Of a stretch of DNA of 64,000 bases, positions 23,353 to 34,301 are shown in pieces (the stretch's first letter is position 1; each line of letters starts with the position of its first letter). The position numbers and the translations under genes were made by a program. This stretch comes from Prillingera fragicola (taxonomy: Eukaryota > Basidiomycota > Tremellomycetes > Trichosporonales > Trichosporonaceae): positions 1,860,001 through 1,924,000 of the forward strand of contig BEDY01000003.1 in assembly GCA_002335605.1 (NCBI GenBank), given 5' to 3'. Under the pieces are notes generated by a model that worked only from the letters and a program-made list of their open reading frames with translations, was not told where the DNA came from and searched no databases.

Positions 23353-26300
23353 ATGGGGGAGCTCAACGCTCCTGGAGTAATTCCTGACGCTGAGCGCGTT
23401 CTGAGCGTCGCTCGCAAGAGCCTGTCGTCTGAGGACGAGCCTGATAAAGTGAGTTGACACACGCACCGTCCGTCGCAGGGGCGCAGTCTCCGACGCGTTC
23501 AAGGCCTCCTTCATCGAATGACACATATTCTAACTCGCTCTAGGTAATTTCCAAATTCTATCTCATGGTCTTAGCCCGTCACCTCACTAAACAGCCTGGC
23601 GATTCAAACTTTCTGATCGAGTTTGCGGATCCAGACGACCCGTCAAAGGGAGGAAATGGCTTTGGTATTGTGACTTGTGAGTCGAACGCAGCTGATCTGA
23701 GCTCACCGGCTAGGCATGGAGGACCTCTGTTGGAGCGATATTGCTCTCGCTGCAGACTCCCAACGCCCCGAAGGTGGCCGTCTCGACGGAATTGGTTCCT
23801 TTGACAAGTATTGGGAGCACTGCCAGGATGCCCAGCACGTGAAGAGCAGGGACGGACGGCTTGCAAAACAGGTGAGAACTGATGTTGGTCATGCACTTAC
23901 CCGGCAGGGTCTCACCATTCCCGCCCCTGTGGTCTCTAGCCCAGTTCCTGTCAGCGGTTCGTCGTCTGGTGCCGGGCCCTCTAGGCTTCCAGCTTCGGTT
24001 GGCGAGTACCACAGCCATGGCCTCACCGACCGCGACGTCAACCTGCCTGACGTGAAACCGAGCATGAGCGCGCGTGGCCGTCAAAGCCAAATTCCCTCGC
24101 ACGCCAAGATTATCGAGATCGATGATGATGATGATGACGACGACGACATAGAGTTTCTGGGCAGCAACGAGCCTCAGGTTCAGATTGTTGACGACAATGA
24201 AGTGAAGGCCGCACCGTCTTCTCAGCACAGTGGGCCGGCCTCCTCTCAGTCTCGTGAGTGGACATGCCTGAGCACTTCTGACCACTTCCAGGTTCGCAAG
24301 CTTCCCAGCAGCCTTCTTGGGTTACTCGTTGGCGCAGAATGACAATCGCGGAGATGAACAATGCGATGACTATTGAGAAGGACCAACTCAAGGCTGCGAA
24401 ACCGTGAATGGTTCTGCACGCTCTGGCGCTGATCGTCTCAGATTCTCTATGGACCTACAGCGCGCAGTCAAGACTCGCCTTGAGGAGATGCGGCTCGTCG
24501 GACGCTCGCGTGGTATCAAGCCGTGGAACCCCCCTGGCGCAGGTGTCTACCACGCCATCCCGAACTACCGTGTTCACCCCAATTTGGAGGGCACGTTTAC
24601 CAAGCCTGTAGGTGCATCTCTGGGTGCCTTGCTGAGGCCACAGGACGTTACCCCAATTGCCGCCGATACTGTTGCCGGTCCCTCTTCCGTGGCCATGCCA
24701 AATCCCATCGCAAGTGGTGAGAGCTTACCTTTAAGTCGGCACTGACGCGTCTTCAGCGCCTCCGTCTATGCCTGGCGCGTTCAACTTTCCTGGCTGGCAG
24801 GCCATTTGGGCCAACGTTGCTCTTGGTGAACGCATGAAGTGGCTCCAGGACGAATTCAACCTCCTCCGAGCCTTCTACAATTCGCCTCGGTAAGAGTACC
24901 AGAGTTTTGCTGACTACTGACTGTAATAGTCCCCGCGATCTGAGTCTCGACCGTTTGGTTCTAAACCGTTTCACCGAAGTCAATCAGCAGCTTCGCCTCG
25001 GCCGCTTGAATGCCTGGCAGCCAATGGCGGCGGGACTGTTGGCTGCGCTTCCGCAGCTTCGCGAAGCCACTCACCCTGCTCTTCGCGCTTTCCTCCCGTC
25101 TGTTGCTCCTGGAAGCGACGCCTATGACTTTGTTATGGACGAGGAGTGGGATCGCCCTCGAACTGGAAAAGAGTGAGTCATGAACAGCACGTGTAGGTTC
25201 GCTGACCCTTTGCAGCCTGCAGACCTTTTTCCAGGACTCTCTTGCCGATTTCAATGAGGACGCGACTGTTGAGGAGGGTCTCAAGGTTCTCAACCTTGCC
25301 GACCTCCAAGCCCGTCTTCCAGGCGCTAGGTTTGCCCTCATGGCGCATCGTGAGTCACGCCAGCTCATTCATTGCTGACAGCTGAAGAGGTGCTGGGCGT
25401 GTCGTTCATGGTTAACCGTGAGGCGCGCACTTCTGGCTCTAGGGGCGGGCTTCTCTGTGATGCCATGGGTAAGCATGTTACAAGGTGCATGACTGACGTA
25501 CAGGTCTTGGCAAGACCGTCCAGTGCATTGGTCTCATGCTGTGCCGCAACGAGCGTCCACCCGACTTCAGGAAGAGCCCGCAGCTCATCGTGGCTCCCGT
25601 CGCGCTTCTCGAACAGTGAGGCCGTACGCGCGCTGCGCATGCTGACCAACAGGTGGAAGACTGAGATTGAAACCAAGACGGACAACGTGTTCAAGGTGCA
25701 CATCCACCATGGCACGGGCAAGCTCAAGTCTGCGGCCGCAATGAAGAAGTACGACGTCATCATCACTACCTTTGGCACATTGAGCTCAGAGTCGGGCCTG
25801 CGCGTAAGTTGGCGTCTCGGGCCATAGAACTGACACTTGGAGAACAAGAAGCAGCGCAAGGCTCACCGCAACAACCGTGACTCGGGCAGTGACAGTGCTG
25901 ATGACGATGTTGCGTCGAGGCCTAAGCCCAAGGGACCGCTCTTCATGATAAAGTGGTTCCGTGCTATCATTGACGAGGCGCACACTGTACGTGCCACTCA
26001 TGTAATTAGCTAACTCGGGCTAGGCTCGCAACAAGCAGACCATGGTCGCTAAGTCCTTGCTTACGCTTGACGTCCTGCACCCATGGATCCTTACGGGAAC
26101 TCCTGTTGTCAACAGTCTCGCCGACCTTGGTACTGCCCTTGCCTTTATCGGCGCCATGGATCCCGATGACTTCAGGAAGGAGGTTGCCAGGATGGAGAAG
26201 AAGGTACGTTCCGGCATCTTGTCAAACTAACAGACAGGCTCCTAAGGTTGCCGCCAAGCGTTGCCAGGCTATTCTTCGCCCGCTCATGATTCGTCGCAAC

Positions 26301-27925
26301 AAGGACACGGAAATTAATGGCCAAAAGATTATCAAGCTGCCGCCCAAGCACACGAACATGGAGGTCCTTGATTTTGAGCCCGAGGAGCGTGCGATTTACT
26401 CGGCTATCGAGCAGCGTGCCAAGGTGCGCGTGAACAAGTTCATCAAGCAGGGCAACCTCATGAAAAACTACTCAGTAAATGTTATTGCTTGCCACTGTTA
26501 CTGACATCAGGTCGTTCTGGTGCTCCTTACCCGTCTTCGACAGTGTGTCAACCACCCCTGGCTGCTGCGCCGCAAGCCAGGGGAGACCGCTCAGATGGAC
26601 GATCTGGTTGTCGATGATGATGCGTTCGGAGGTGACACCAACATGAACGAGCTCCGCGTCAACAATGCGGACGAGTATGGTCGTGCCGTTGGCCTTGTGG
26701 GGCCCACCATCGTCGAGTCTATGAAGAATAAGCTTGAGGAGCGTTACGAGAAGATGACCGATGAGAACGCGGACGGCCAGGAGCAGGACCTGGTGAGTAG
26801 CTCGTTCTCGGGTACCGTTGACAATTCAGGAGTGCAGCGTGTGTTACGAGCCGTTCGACGGCACCGAGCTCATTACTCCATGCTGTCACATTTACTGCAA
26901 GACCTGCGTTCAGAACATTTTCTCGCAGCCGCTGCGTGACCAGGGCGAGCTCACCGATGAACAGGTCGGCAGTGGCTGTCGCGCATGCCCTCTGTGTCGC
27001 GCCGTCCTTGTGCCTGGACGAACCTTCCGTGCTGCCGCGCTGTTCCAGCCGCCGCAGGACACCAAGCCTGACGTGTCGGAGGCTGAGGAGGAGGAGGAAG
27101 AGGAGATGAAGGCTGACCGCAAGGGAAAGAAGCGTGCTGTGAGTTCATCGGCCACAGTGTGTTCTTCCATGCTGACAAGGCAGTCGTCTGGACGCGACGA
27201 CTTCTTTGAGAAGAAACCCAGGACGATCAAGGGCAAGGAGAAGGCGGATTGCGACGACGAGCATGAGGTGGACGAGACGATTACTCCATCCAGCAAGATG
27301 AAGCAGATTCTGTACGTGGCCTTTATCTCGTGTTGTCGCTGACGCTTCAAGCTTCCTCGTTCAGGGCTACCTTGCCGAGAACCCGAACAACAAGATCCTC
27401 ATTTTCTCTCAATTTGTGCAGTTCCTGGACCTCCTTGGATCCTATCTCGAGTCGCACGGCATGACTACGATCGACTACCGCGGCAGCATGTCGCAGGGTG
27501 ACCGTGCTGAGGCTGTCCGCAAGTTTGACCGTCCTCCGGAGGTTGCCACGCCGATTTCTGTTATGCTGCTGTCCACAAAGGCCGGAGGTGTTGGCCTCAA
27601 CCTGATCATGGCCTCCAAGGTCATCATGTGCGACCTCGCTGTGAGTTCCGTCACCGGTCATTGTGCTGTGAGCTGACCAAACCAGTGGAACCCTGCGACA
27701 GAGAACCAAGCCGTGGACCGCGCCCACCGCATTGGCCAGACTAATGAGGTGTCTGTTGAGCGTCTCGTGATCAGCAACACGGTTGAGGACCGTCTTCTCG
27801 AGATCCAGGAGGCCAAGGGCCTTCTTGCTGACGGAGCGATGGGCGAGGGTGAGATTGGCAGCTTGGGACGTCTGACGCTTGAAAACATTCGCCGTCTGTT
27901 CGCGCTTGACCGCGACGACGACTAG
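23353..27925 (+). CDS. SNF2-family DNA-dependent ATPase with embedded RING finger (Rad5/Rad16/Uls1 class)
   Basis: This is a chromatin/DNA-repair translocase with a likely ubiquitin-ligase RING. It starts at 23353 ([17 protein letters not shown]) and runs through more than a dozen exons with mostly 35-50-nt introns, to roughly 1,250-1,300 aa. An acidic/hydrophobic stretch near 24110-24160 ([19 protein letters not shown]) resembles SUMO-interacting motifs. ATPase lobe 1 has Walker [13 protein letters not shown] (E to A against the usual DEMGLGKT), DEAH box IIDEAH and LTGTP. A C3HC4 RING (CSVCYEPF ... CCHIYCKTC ... CPLCRAVL, about 26829-27010) sits between the lobes. Lobe 2 has [20 protein letters not shown] and [14 protein letters not shown] placement between lobes defines the Rad5/Rad16/Uls1/HLTF group. 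The SIM-like stretch favours Uls1, but no HIRAN domain was recognised. Confidence 0.88.
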
Positions 27926-28110
27926 GCGAAGGCAAAGAGGGAGGTGAATGCGCTTTGTATCATACATTATTATGCCCTGTAAGATAAACCCATCCGCAGC
28001 TAGTGCGGAAGACATCAGTATGCAGAATACTGGCCATGCCTGAACTTGGATCACGACTTGGATTGCACCTTGATACATGAAAGAATACACTGCCGTCTTG
28101 TCTAGGCCGC

Positions 28111-28520
28111 TCAGCAGCAGGGAATGGGAATAATACAAATGTCGCAGCTGGCACGTCAGTCTCGCTCAGAGATGCTCGGACAGTCAGAAGACTTACCGGC
28201 AGGGAAGAATTGGGAGGCCACAGAGCTTGCCGGGGCATCCGCCACGGAGCCTGAGCACGTCCTCGGTTTGCTTGGACTCGGTCGCAGGAGCAGCAGCTGG
28301 GTCTGGTACTGTGAGCAAGCTGGACTGACAAGTAGTGGGGCAAGGCGCAGGTTGACGACTACTTGTTGAGGCAACGAGCAGGCAAGGAGCGGCAAGGAGC
28401 AACACGGTGGCCCCACCTTGACGAAGACCACTCACTCATTGACGCCTGGGCCATGGGCTGCTTTGCCACAGGCTCGGCGGCCTCGGCGCGGGGAGGGTAG
28501 GCACTGGTCGTGGACTGCAT
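28111..28520 (-). CDS. Small Cys-rich protein (77 aa)
   Basis: Function is unknown. Exons 28520-28436, 28308-28197 and 28147-28111 sum to exactly 77 codons plus stop. Introns are 127 and 49 nt with good GTGAGT/GTAAGT donors. The N-terminal half is Ala/Pro/Gln-rich and disordered (MQSTTSAYPPRAEAAEPVAK). The C-terminal half has LRLRGGCPGKLCGLPI followed by LPCRCDICIIPIPCC, with seven Cys in about 26 residues. The paired-Cys hydrophobic end is like small Cys-rich membrane-tail proteins of fungi. No signal peptide is visible. The gene is convergent with the SNF2 gene, 186 bp from its stop. The exon chain is too short to be found by ORF length, which supports it only through splice consistency. 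Confidence 0.6.
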
Positions 28521-29136
28521 TGTGTTTAGATGTGTGTAGAGTACGTGGTGTTGAAGAGAAGTGTACAGAGGTGAAATGGAAAAGTGGTGTCAACTCAGCT
28601 GTTTACGCGTCACGCAGCACCGCACCACGCAACACGCACAACGGCGCGCGGAGCAACAGAACAGCAAAATACGCACTGACATCATTCTCGATCTATACCT
28701 GGCACTGCTGCGTGCCCGCAGAGCGGAGCCTTTTTCACTCTGTTAGGCGTGGAGAACGGTCTTGGGCCTAACAAAACTTGCCGCTAGAACAGGCGTGCTA
28801 GTATTTTGGCAACTGTTCTTTCGCTCACCACCACTCGCTCGACTCAAACCATTCTCGCATTGCGACCATCTCTAGCCCTCATCACAGCATCTCACTCTTT
28901 CGCCTTGCCAAAAATCGCACGAAACAGCCTCTGTCTATCGCATTCTGAGCTTTTAATCCGGCACCAATTCTTCATCTTCCTGCGCACAGCAACTTCCTCG
29001 GTCCAGCCTCGACAATAGATTCAGCAAGACTCGATCAACTCGCATTTCAACGTCACATCCGCCCATTCTTCACCATCGTCTGACCTCCTGGGCTCGCTTG
29101 CACTGTTCACTACTATCTGCAGACACTACTCTCGCC
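28521..29136. promoter_or_regulatory. Divergent promoter region, Cys-rich microprotein / eIF4E-like gene
   Basis: These 616 bp lie between two divergent start codons. The plus-strand side (about 28800-29136) is strongly pyrimidine-rich (repeated CT/CA/TC runs), as expected of the leader of the eIF4E-like gene. Confidence 0.45.
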
Positions 29137-30669
29137 ATGTCCCAGCCTCTCCCCACTCGCCGCACTACGTCGCTCACTGGCAGCGCACGCTTGTCGCTGA
29201 GTGTGGGCAACAAGCCCACGCCCCCGACCCCTGGCAGTGCTGCGGGCCGCCACCCTCTGCGTCAGGAGTAGGTATCACGTTGACAGACACCCACCCGTGC
29301 TGACCCTGCCCCAGCTGGTCCATCAGCTATGTTCACCGCCCGCCTGGCACCAAGGTCGACTATGAGAAGGAGATTCACAAGGTAGCAACTTTTGGCTCGG
29401 TGAGTGTCAAAGCTGTCCAGCAGATGAAGGCCGAGATGTGGTTGGCAGCTGGCAGCTGGAGCTGCCAAGTGTGGCAAGTCGTTGCTGTCGGGCTGCACTG
29501 AGCTACGGAGTTTGCTTGCAGTGTGAGCTTCTGATGGGACTGTCGCTACGCATGCCACGGATCAGTCGGCGAGCCATCAGATTGAGATGGGAAGTGACGA
29601 TGTGAGCGCAAGCTTCACAAAGCTTTATCCTACAGAGGTGTGCCCCTGCTTGTTCATGTCACTGCAATGACGTGGTGGAGGTTCGAGATGTGGCGTCTGG
29701 CGAACAACGCCCTCATCACCTCTTGAGTGTTCGAGATGCGTGCGTTCTCCGGCCCGTCGGCCTTCGGGAGGCGCGGTGGGCCGTCGGCCCGCGCGTTACT
29801 ATTGGGTTTAGGATTGCTTCTGTTGATCTCTTTTTGAGAATCAGTTGCGGAATGCCGGCCCGGCCTGCCAAGACCCCAAAACATACCTCGCTTCCCATGC
29901 TGACATTCAGATTGAATCCTTCCTGCACCTGTACGCGCACATCACGTCACCTTCGGAGCTTGCGCCGGTGACCGACATTCTTTGCTTTGCCAGCCGGATT
30001 CAGCGTCCAGGTATCTGGGAGGAGATGGCCAAGTGGGTATCCGATATCCAATTATCAGGGTCGTCGTACTGACGTTTCAAAGTGGAGGCAAGTTTACCAT
30101 CCGACTGCTTCACCCTGCGACTCCAGTGCTGTACGAGTCTCTGCTGTTTGCCCTGATTGGAGACCAGTTTGACGAGGCCGACAATGTGGTCGGATGCGTG
30201 CTCAGCGTGAGGCAGACCGAGGACATTATGAGCGTCTGGGTGGAGGAGGAGGGAGAAGGTGTGCGCTCCGGCGCATTGAGGTAAGTGACACGGCTCTAAT
30301 TTCAGACCCAAGCTTATCCCTCACAGAGAAAAGATTCTGACGCTGCTCTCCCTTCCACCATCTACACTGTGCGAGTATCGCTCGAACAAGGCACTCCTTG
30401 ACGCGGCCTCGTCCCTGAAGGACAAGATGGCAGAAGGTGGACCTGATGGGGCTGTTGCTCACGGCCATGGCGGGCACAGCGGCGCTCACGCTGCGCACTC
30501 GCACCCTCATGCCCACCAGCATCAGGTTGGCGGCCACCACCAGGGGCAGGCATTCCACGGACAGCACACCCGTCATCATGAGCGCGGACACTTCCGCGAC
30601 CCTCGGGGGCCTCGTGACGACGCTGAGAGGCGGAACGGTGGATGGGGTAACGGATTCCGCAGGGAGTGA
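29137..30669 (+). CDS. eIF4E-family cap-binding protein, divergent
   Basis: Exons 29137-29267, 29315-29399, 29911-30032, 30083-30280 and 30327-30669 give exactly 292 aa. Core blocks are WSISYVHRPPGTKVDYEKEIHKV, TFGSIESFLHLYAHI, RPGIWEEMANGGGKF (cap-binding Trp-Glu pair present) and GGKFTIRLLHP. The dorsal helix motif normally reads V-E-x-F-W, and here it is IESFL, so the Trp that docks eIF4G/4E-BP is Leu. A Tyr lies near where the first cap-stacking Trp is expected, as in 4EHP. The C-terminal extension is His/Gly-rich (HGHGGHSGAH), then RRNGGWGNGF. A Pro/Thr/Ser-rich N-terminal tail precedes the core. Intron 2 is 511 nt, far larger than its neighbours. It is probably a 4EHP-like regulator rather than the main eIF4E. 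Confidence 0.82.
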
Positions 30670-31497
30670 GTGGGGGAGGTTGACAGAGGTTTTGCGGAAT
30701 CTTGGCGCACTACCGGGCCGTGAACAACGCGTTCCGGGCCACCCATCCGGCTTGACGTATGCGAGATGATCGGAGGTGTACAGCTCTTTTATTTGCCAAT
30801 GCAAGTCGCATCTCTATGTACGGGGCTCACAAAGTTTGATTCTGGATGGTCATGTGCTGTGCCAGGAACGCCGCCTCCCACCCGCCCACCGCATTTAGAC
30901 TGCCGGCCGCGTCCGCCCACAGGGAAACGGCCAAAGCTTTCAGTGGCCGTTCCCACATGCCACGGCCTCATTCGTTGCCTCGGATCTGTGCAGTCTAGTA
31001 AGCGGAAGGGCGAGAGTAAGAGCAAGACGGACACGGGGGCTCAGGGTCCACCCCCACCCTGCGGGGCTGGTGCCTCGGACGACCAATAGACCACGGGGTC
31101 ACGCGGTTCCTGACGAGCCGAAGCAATCAGACGCACATGTCCAGCACACACAACCATGTTACAAGTGGCCAAAGTTGTTGCAGTCGCTGCGCCTCCCGTG
31201 TGCATGTCTCGCCTCCTCTCGCCTCCTCGGTACGCATTCACTTGTTGCGAATCATGCGGCCCGGTTTCGCGCCGGCGGCCCGCAGACCACTCTCCAACAC
31301 CTTGTCGAGGCCTAGTGTGACAGCGGGCGATGCTATCAACCCAGTCGTCGCATGATATAAGAACTGACCCGTGGTCTCCACTTCACAACATCGCTCAACA
31401 GCTTTTAGCACTTGCAAACTGCCACTCATACCCCAACCAGACCCCCTAAACCTCGACACTCAACACTCCCACCAACCTCACCCCGCCACTCGCAACA
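30670..31497. other. Intergenic region between eIF4E-like gene and MFS gene
   Basis: These 828 bp have no supportable gene. The last 150 bp before the MFS start are CA/CT-rich, as expected of a leader. Confidence 0.5.
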
Positions 31498-33510
31498 ATG
31501 GCGCTCGCGTACCGGTGAGTGTGCTCAGGCAAGCCCCCACGTGATGTTTGTCGAGAACCGCGCTCACCCGTACCAGAGACGAAGAGCTCCAGCAAGGAGC
31601 GATGGACTCGTCGCTCACGTACAGTCGGAAGCGTGGCTTCTTCCAGGATTCACGTGCCGTGCGTTTTAGGCCGATGCGGCGCCACATTGCGGGTGTGCTG
31701 ACTCGGACCAGTATCTCATGGCTATTATCGGCTTCCTGGGTATCTTCCTCTTCGGTACGTGATTTTTTGATCTGGAACGAGACAAAAGTTGTTGACAGGA
31801 CAGGCTATGACACTGGTCTTGGTGGTGGAGTGCTGTAAGTATTTTCTAGCGTCTGGGTTAAAAGCTCGCCGCCAGGGCCAATGTGCCACTTCTCAACTCG
31901 AGATGCACACTGACACCTTTCAGTGCTCTCCGCACCTTCCAGTCCGAATTTGGTCTTGTAAAGGAGGATGGAATCACCCCTGTGTCCAACTTAGCGACCC
32001 TCCAGGGCAACATTGTGTCGATTTTGCTTGGCGGCGCTTTCTTTGGAGCCATCTTTGGCGCTCCTGTTACCGACCGCTGGGGTCGTCGCTTCGCTTTGCA
32101 GATCGGCTGCGTCGTCTTTTGCGTCGGCGGTATCCTTCAGACAGCGTGCTGGGGGTCTCTTAGTCAATTCTACGTCGGACGCCTTGTCGCTGGCCTTGGA
32201 GTCGGTATGATGTCGATGGTATGCCCGACATACGCCTCTGAAATCGCGCCCAAGGAAATTCGTGGTCAGATCACTGGCCTTTTCCAGATTGTTGTCGTTA
32301 CCGGTGTCGCCGTGTCGTTCTGGATCAACTACGGTGTCTCTTTCATGCCCTTTGAGTCGGGAGCGAAGCAGTGGCGCGTGCCCATTGGTTTCCAGCTCGT
32401 GCCCGTTGGAATCATGTTGATTCTTCTTCCTTTCCTCAAGGAGTCGCCTCGTTGGCTTGCTACCAAGCACCGTGACGAGCTCGCCCTTAAGAATCTTGCT
32501 TGGATCCGCAAGGTCCCTATCGACGACCAGGCCGTCAACCTTGAGTTCTCTGAGATTCAAGCGGCCATCCGCGAGGAGGAGGAAGCTACCAAGGGCGCTT
32601 CGTGGCGCGAGGTTTTCGCAAAGGGCAACCCCATCCGCTTCATCATCGCTTTCGTCACTTTCACTCTTCAGCAGTGGTCCGGTCAGAACAGTATCTCTTA
32701 CGTGAGTATGCTTTCCACCGGTATATTGGCTAATGTATAGTACGCTCCGATTATCTTCTCGTCTATCGGATTCAAGGGTTCGCACACCACCCTTTTGGCT
32801 TCTGGCATTTACGGGTACGTGTTGTTTTTCCTTGCCAGACTTCCTACTGACCTGTTCAGAATCGTCAAGATTGTGGCCACAGCTGTATTTGTTCTCTTTG
32901 GAGTTGAGAGGTTCGGCAGGAAGAGGCCCCTGCTTCTGGTACGTGGTTTGGATCCGAATAGGGTGGAGTCGATGCTGACATTCATCAGGGCATTGCTTTG
33001 ATGTCAATGTTCCTCTGGATCATCGGCGCAGTGTTCAACACTCACCCCGCAAGCAAGACAGACACTGTCACGTCGCCTGCATCAATTGCGATGGCCGTTA
33101 TGATCTATTTCTACGTCATTCCCTACTGCTTTTCGATTGGACCCCTCCCTTGGGTCATCTGCTCGGAAATCTTCAACAACCGCACTCGCCACTATGGCCT
33201 CATGGTCACCGCGTGCACCCAATGGCTCCACAACTTTGCCGTCTCGATGGCGACCCCGCACCTGGTCAGTGCTCTTCCCAACGGAGGCATGTTCTTCTTC
33301 TTTGCGGCCATCAACATCATCTCGTTTACGTTGTGCTGGTTCTTCCTCCCCGAGACCAAGGGCATTTCGCTTGAGGGCATGGACATTCTGTTCGGTTCCA
33401 CCACCGCGGAGGAGCGTGAGGCCGACATTGCGCGCCGCGCCCGTGCGCTCAATGTCGAGAAGGGCGACCACGACGTTCATGTTGAGGAGGTCAGAAAGCA
33501 ATCAGTTTGA
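31498..33510 (+). CDS. MFS sugar porter, quinate/hexose type
   Basis: This is a plasma-membrane transporter of 12 predicted TM segments. Exons 31498-31514, 31577-31658, 31712-31754, 31804-31834, 31924-32701, 32741-32814, 32860-32938 and 32989-33510 give exactly 541 aa. Signatures are LFGYDTGLGGG in TM1, DRWGRR in loop 2-3, GRLVAGLGVG in TM4, PESPRWL-type KESPRWLATK, QQWSGQNSISYYAP in TM7, ERFGRKRPLL in loop 8-9 and PETKGISLEGMD at the end of TM12. The pattern is that of quinate permease-like and glucose/xylose transporters. Substrate is not determined by sequence. The first exons are tiny (17, 82, 43 and 31 nt). Confidence 0.9.
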
Positions 33511-33924
33511 GCAACAGGACAGGTCGTGCAATTTGTAGGGGGAAGGAGCAGGGATGCTAGTTTCAAAAATGCCAATAAATAACAGAGCCGATTTGCAGTG
33601 AGACTGATTCATTTGTTCAAGCAGCAAGGGATTCGGCAGCAGATTGGTTGATGAGTTCGAGAGCGTTGAGGAGATGCACGAGTGTGGCAAACTGGTGGCC
33701 TCTGGGTATCACCATTACGTAAAAGAAAATCCATTGATTACGTAATGATTCTGAACGTGCACATCGCATGGCCCCATGACGTCAATGGTTACTCGGCCGT
33801 GGGGGTTTGCCACTGCCCAGCCTTCGCCACTGAAGTACAACGCTTTCGCCATCGTCCATTTCTTTTCTTCTCCCCAAACGACCGCTCCATCCATCTCTTA
33901 TCCCACAACCTAGCCCCATCCACA
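33511..33924. other. Intergenic region after MFS gene
   Basis: These 414 bp hold the MFS 3' flank and the promoter of the small downstream gene. The leader from 33840 is pyrimidine-rich. Confidence 0.45.
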
Positions 33925-34301
33925 ATGTCTTCTGAGCAGAACAACAACAGCGGCGAGCAGCGTAAGTCTCTTTCGCCCGCAACCACAGAAACAGCCCAAC
34001 TCACACCCGGGGCAGAGTTCAAGATCCAGCCTCACCCGGCCACCACCAACAACCCCGCCGACCTCCAGGGTGGCCAGGGTGGTCTCCAGAGCGGTGGCGC
34101 CAACGTCTTTTCGACTCCCGGTCCCCAGATCCTCTCCGAGAACACCATTGCTGGTCTCGAGGCCCCCAAGTCGCGCGCCGAGGTGAGTGCACAATTGGCA
34201 CCCGGTCAACGCCGGCGCAGGCCCATGTGATGCCATGTTCCGTCCGGTCAGTCGCTAACTGGTCTCAGCTTGAAGCGCTCGCCCAGAAGCTCAACCAGTA
34301 A
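33925..34301 (+). CDS. Small conserved-looking protein (78 aa), function unknown
   Basis: Exons 33925-33961, 34016-34182 and 34269-34301 total exactly 78 aa. The sequence starts MSSEQNNNSGEQQFKIQPHP, then a Gly/Gln/Asn/Ser-rich middle (LQGGQGGLQSGGANVF) and an amphipathic helical end (RAELEALAQKLNQ). There is no signal peptide or membrane segment. The compositionally even sequence and well-formed introns (54 and 86 nt, GTAAGT and GTGAGT) argue that it is real. The 54-nt intron is a multiple of three with no stop, so an unspliced form would add 18 residues. I do not recognise the family. Confidence 0.68.

Noticed and set aside
29640..29780. Possible snoRNA or tRNA in the 511-nt intron
   Set aside because: GTTCGAGAT is not a good B-box, and C/D-box-like matches are not flanked by a stem.
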